NCBI GenBank assembly: GCA_013298335.1
Contig: JAAFHI010000234.1
Location: 1-6,071 of the forward strand
Source: Actinomycetota bacterium
GTDB taxonomy: Bacteria; Acidobacteriota; Blastocatellia; Chloracidobacteriales; Chloracidobacteriaceae
Direction of reading: 5' to 3'
DNA length: 6,071 bases
Part shown: positions 4,616 through 6,071 of the stretch, piece by piece
Position numbering within the stretch: the stretch's first letter is position 1
Layout of the letters: each line of letters begins with the position of its first letter
Made by a program: the position numbers and the translations under genes
The notes under the pieces: generated by a model
The model's database searches: none
What the model was told of the DNA's origin: nothing
The model's input: only the letters and a program-made list of their open reading frames with translations

Positions 4616-6071
4616 TCAGTCCTTCGTTTCCGCCGGTTTCTTGCCGAAGAAGTAGAGCACCGCGCCCATCGCGAGAAATGCCGCCATCGCCCAGTAATCC
4701 GACCACCAGGCGTTCTCGATGTCGGGAACATGTTCGGCGAGGTTCATCGCCTTCACGAATTTATCCACGGCTTCCGAATTCACCGCCGCCGCGACAAGCG
4801 CCGTCAGCAACAGGCCGCCGATGGCCCCGCCCGCGATCAGGCCGGAACTGAACAGGACGCCGTTGCCCGATTCGGCCTCGGCTTCCGACTGGGCGCCCTT
4901 TCCTTCCTTCGCCATGACCCGGTCCACGATCCAGCGGATGGCGCCGCCGATGAAAATCGGGGAGGACGTGGAAAACGGCAGGTACAGCCCGACCGCGAAG
5001 GGCAGCGCCGAAACGCCGCAGAGTTCCATGGCGATGGCGATGAAGACGCCGAGCAGCACCAGTCCCCACGGCAGTTTCTGCTGGAGGATGCCGTCGATGA
5101 TGAGCGCCATCAGCGAGGCTTTCGGGGCGTCGAAGACCGCGTCGCGCGTCTTGAGCTGGTAGTGTGGCGTCCCGGACGGGTCCACCAGATATTCGGCAAT
5201 GCCGGTTTTTTCGGGGACGGCGACCAGTTGGTACGACAGGTCGTCGAGACCGCGCATCGTGCCGATCGGCGTTCCGGTGACGGTCCCGGTGGTGGTCGGT
5301 TTGACGAGCGCCTTGGTTTCCTTGCCGCCGACGCCGGGGTCGATGACGAAGCGGATGAGGCCGGCCTCGTTGACGAGATAGCGTCCGGAAAGCAGTCCGG
5401 CGGTCGGTTGCGGAAGGCTGCCGACCTGATAGGTCTTGCCTTCGAGCGTGACGGTCTGGCCGGTCGCGGTCGTGGCGACGGCGCTCGTGACATCTTTCGG
5501 GAAATAAATGGTCTTGGAGTTGTTCAGGAAGAACAGCACCCAGCCGACCGCGACGGCGGAGGTGGTGACGCCGATCATCAGGCCCACCTGCTGAAGTTTG
5601 GGCGTCGCGCCGACGAGAAAGCCGGTTTTCAGGTCCTGCGAGGTCGCGCCGCCGATGGAGGCCGCGATACAGACGACCGCGCCGACCGACAGCGCGATGA
5701 CGCGGGCTTCGAGGCCGACCTTGCCGATGGCGAGGAAGATCAGCGAAGTGAGGAGAATCGTCGCGACCGTCATTCCCGAAATCGGGTTCGACGACGAGCC
5801 GATTTCACCCGTGATGCGCGACGAGACCGTCACGAAGAAGAACCCGAAGGCCAGAATCATGAGGGCCGACAGCAGGTTGAAGCCGACCTGCGGGGCAATC
5901 CAGTAGAGCACGCCGGTCAGGACGACGACCAGCACGCCCGCGCCTGCAAGCACCATCGGCATCGGCAGGTCGCGTTCGGTCCGCGCCTGAAAGACGCCTT
6001 TTCCCGCCGCCGTGAATCCGGCCACGCCCGACTTGAAGGCCGAGAGAATGACCGGCAGCGACCGGGCGAGG
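4616..6071 (-). CDS. OPT family oligopeptide transporter, C-terminal part (N-terminus beyond window)
   Basis: 484 residues are visible and the frame stays open through the right edge, so a GTG at 6025 is not the real start; full-length members have about 600-700 residues. Positions are counted from the codon at 6025. Multiple hydrophobic helices are seen, including 23-45, 49-68 and 110-125. Family landmarks are [21 protein letters not shown] (70-90), [20 protein letters not shown] (127-146) and [14 protein letters not shown] (339-352), followed by the IRWIVDR region (363-369). It is an inner-membrane secondary carrier; the family takes up oligopeptides or metal chelates, and the substrate here is not predictable. 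A polar stretch of about 130 residues (168-299) separates two hydrophobic blocks. The last helix (447-461) ends in [11 protein letters not shown]. The DUF2330 gene follows after 2 nt. Confidence 0.9.
   Translation of the reverse strand, partial: LARSLPVILSAFKSGVAGFTAAGKGVFQARTERDLPMPMVLAGAGVLVVVLTGVLYWIAPQVGFNLLSALMILAFGFFFVTVSSRITGEIGSSSNPISGMTVATILLTSLIFLAIGKVGLEARVIALSVGAVVCIAASIGGATSQDLKTGFLVGATPKLQQVGLMIGVTTSAVAVGWVLFFLNNSKTIYFPKDVTSAVATTATGQTVTLEGKTYQVGSLPQPTAGLLSGRYLVNEAGLIRFVIDPGVGGKETKALVKPTTTGTVTGTPIGTMRGLDDLSYQLVAVPEKTGIAEYLVDPSGTPHYQLKTRDAVFDAPKASLMALIIDGILQQKLPWGLVLLGVFIAIAMELCGVSALPFAVGLYLPFSTSSPIFIGGAIRWIVDRVMAKEGKGAQSEAEAESGNGVLFSSGLIAGGAIGGLLLTALVAAAVNSEAVDKFVKAMNLAEHVPDIENAWWSDYWAMAAFLAMGAVLYFFGKKPAETKD
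4620..4624 (-). promoter_or_regulatory. Shine-Dalgarno of the DUF2330 gene
   Basis: AAGGA on the minus strand, 6 nt before the ATG at 4613, lies within the last codons of the transporter gene. It decides the DUF2330 start against an upstream in-frame option at 4706 and indicates coupled translation of the two genes. Confidence 0.75.

Noticed and set aside
4614..4706. Upstream start of the DUF2330 frame at 4706
   Set aside because: It would overlap the transporter gene by about 90 bp and bury the signal peptide; the ATG at 4613 has a Shine-Dalgarno and begins the signal sequence directly.
6023..6025. GTG at 6025 as the start of the OPT gene
   Set aside because: The same frame continues upstream to the window edge with plausible protein sequence, and the visible part lacks the N-terminal portion of the family.

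Overview
This is a GC-rich bacterial window with almost no free intergenic space. It carries four complete genes, two genes cut by the window edges, and one short coding remnant. Wherever two genes are not directly coupled, the gap is filled by an inverted repeat. The gene content (RuvX, an OPT-type transporter, a DUF2330 protein, an RNA-repair cassette) and the 7-bp word repeats would suit a large-genome environmental bacterium, for instance Planctomycetota or a neighbouring candidate phylum. That placement is a guess; no phylogenetic marker here settles it.

Left block, 1-2786, minus strand. Transcription runs leftward from a class I SAM methyltransferase (2094-2786), through a small ATP-dependent RNA ligase (1307-2089, start 4 nt after the methyltransferase stop), to an HD-Pnk type end-healing enzyme (1-1100, cut by the left edge). 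HD-Pnk has an N-terminal HD phosphoesterase and a C-terminal P-loop polynucleotide kinase. The expected division of labour is that the HD domain removes 2',3'-cyclic or 3' phosphates, the kinase phosphorylates 5'-OH ends, and the ligase seals. HD-Pnk next to a putative ligase is a known arrangement. The methyltransferase has an E-x-x-E-H plus H-x-H pattern that recalls the Hen1 RNA 2'-O-methyltransferase of the Pnkp/Hen1 repair system, so this may be a heal-seal-mark cassette. That last step is inference.

Middle, 2787-3495. A perfect 31-bp inverted repeat sits in the divergent gap between the methyltransferase and ruvX (2904-3347, plus strand), and its right arm holds the likely ruvX Shine-Dalgarno. 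ruvX faces the DUF2330 gene, and the space between them is filled by a second word repeat.

Right block, 3493-6071, minus strand. An OPT family transporter (4616 to past the right edge) is followed after 2 nt by a secreted DUF2330 protein (3594-4613). Just past its stop, in another frame, lies a typical transmembrane segment with a basic tail (3493-3597), so the DUF2330 gene looks frameshifted and cut off from its membrane anchor.

Two intergenic elements, at 1105-1309 and 3344-3487, share one plan: four heptamers in one orientation, a spacer, then ten perfect heptamers in the opposite orientation. Their heptamer sequences are unrelated (TTCATCC and TGACTAC). Stop codons of three neighbouring reading frames fall inside or against these arrays.
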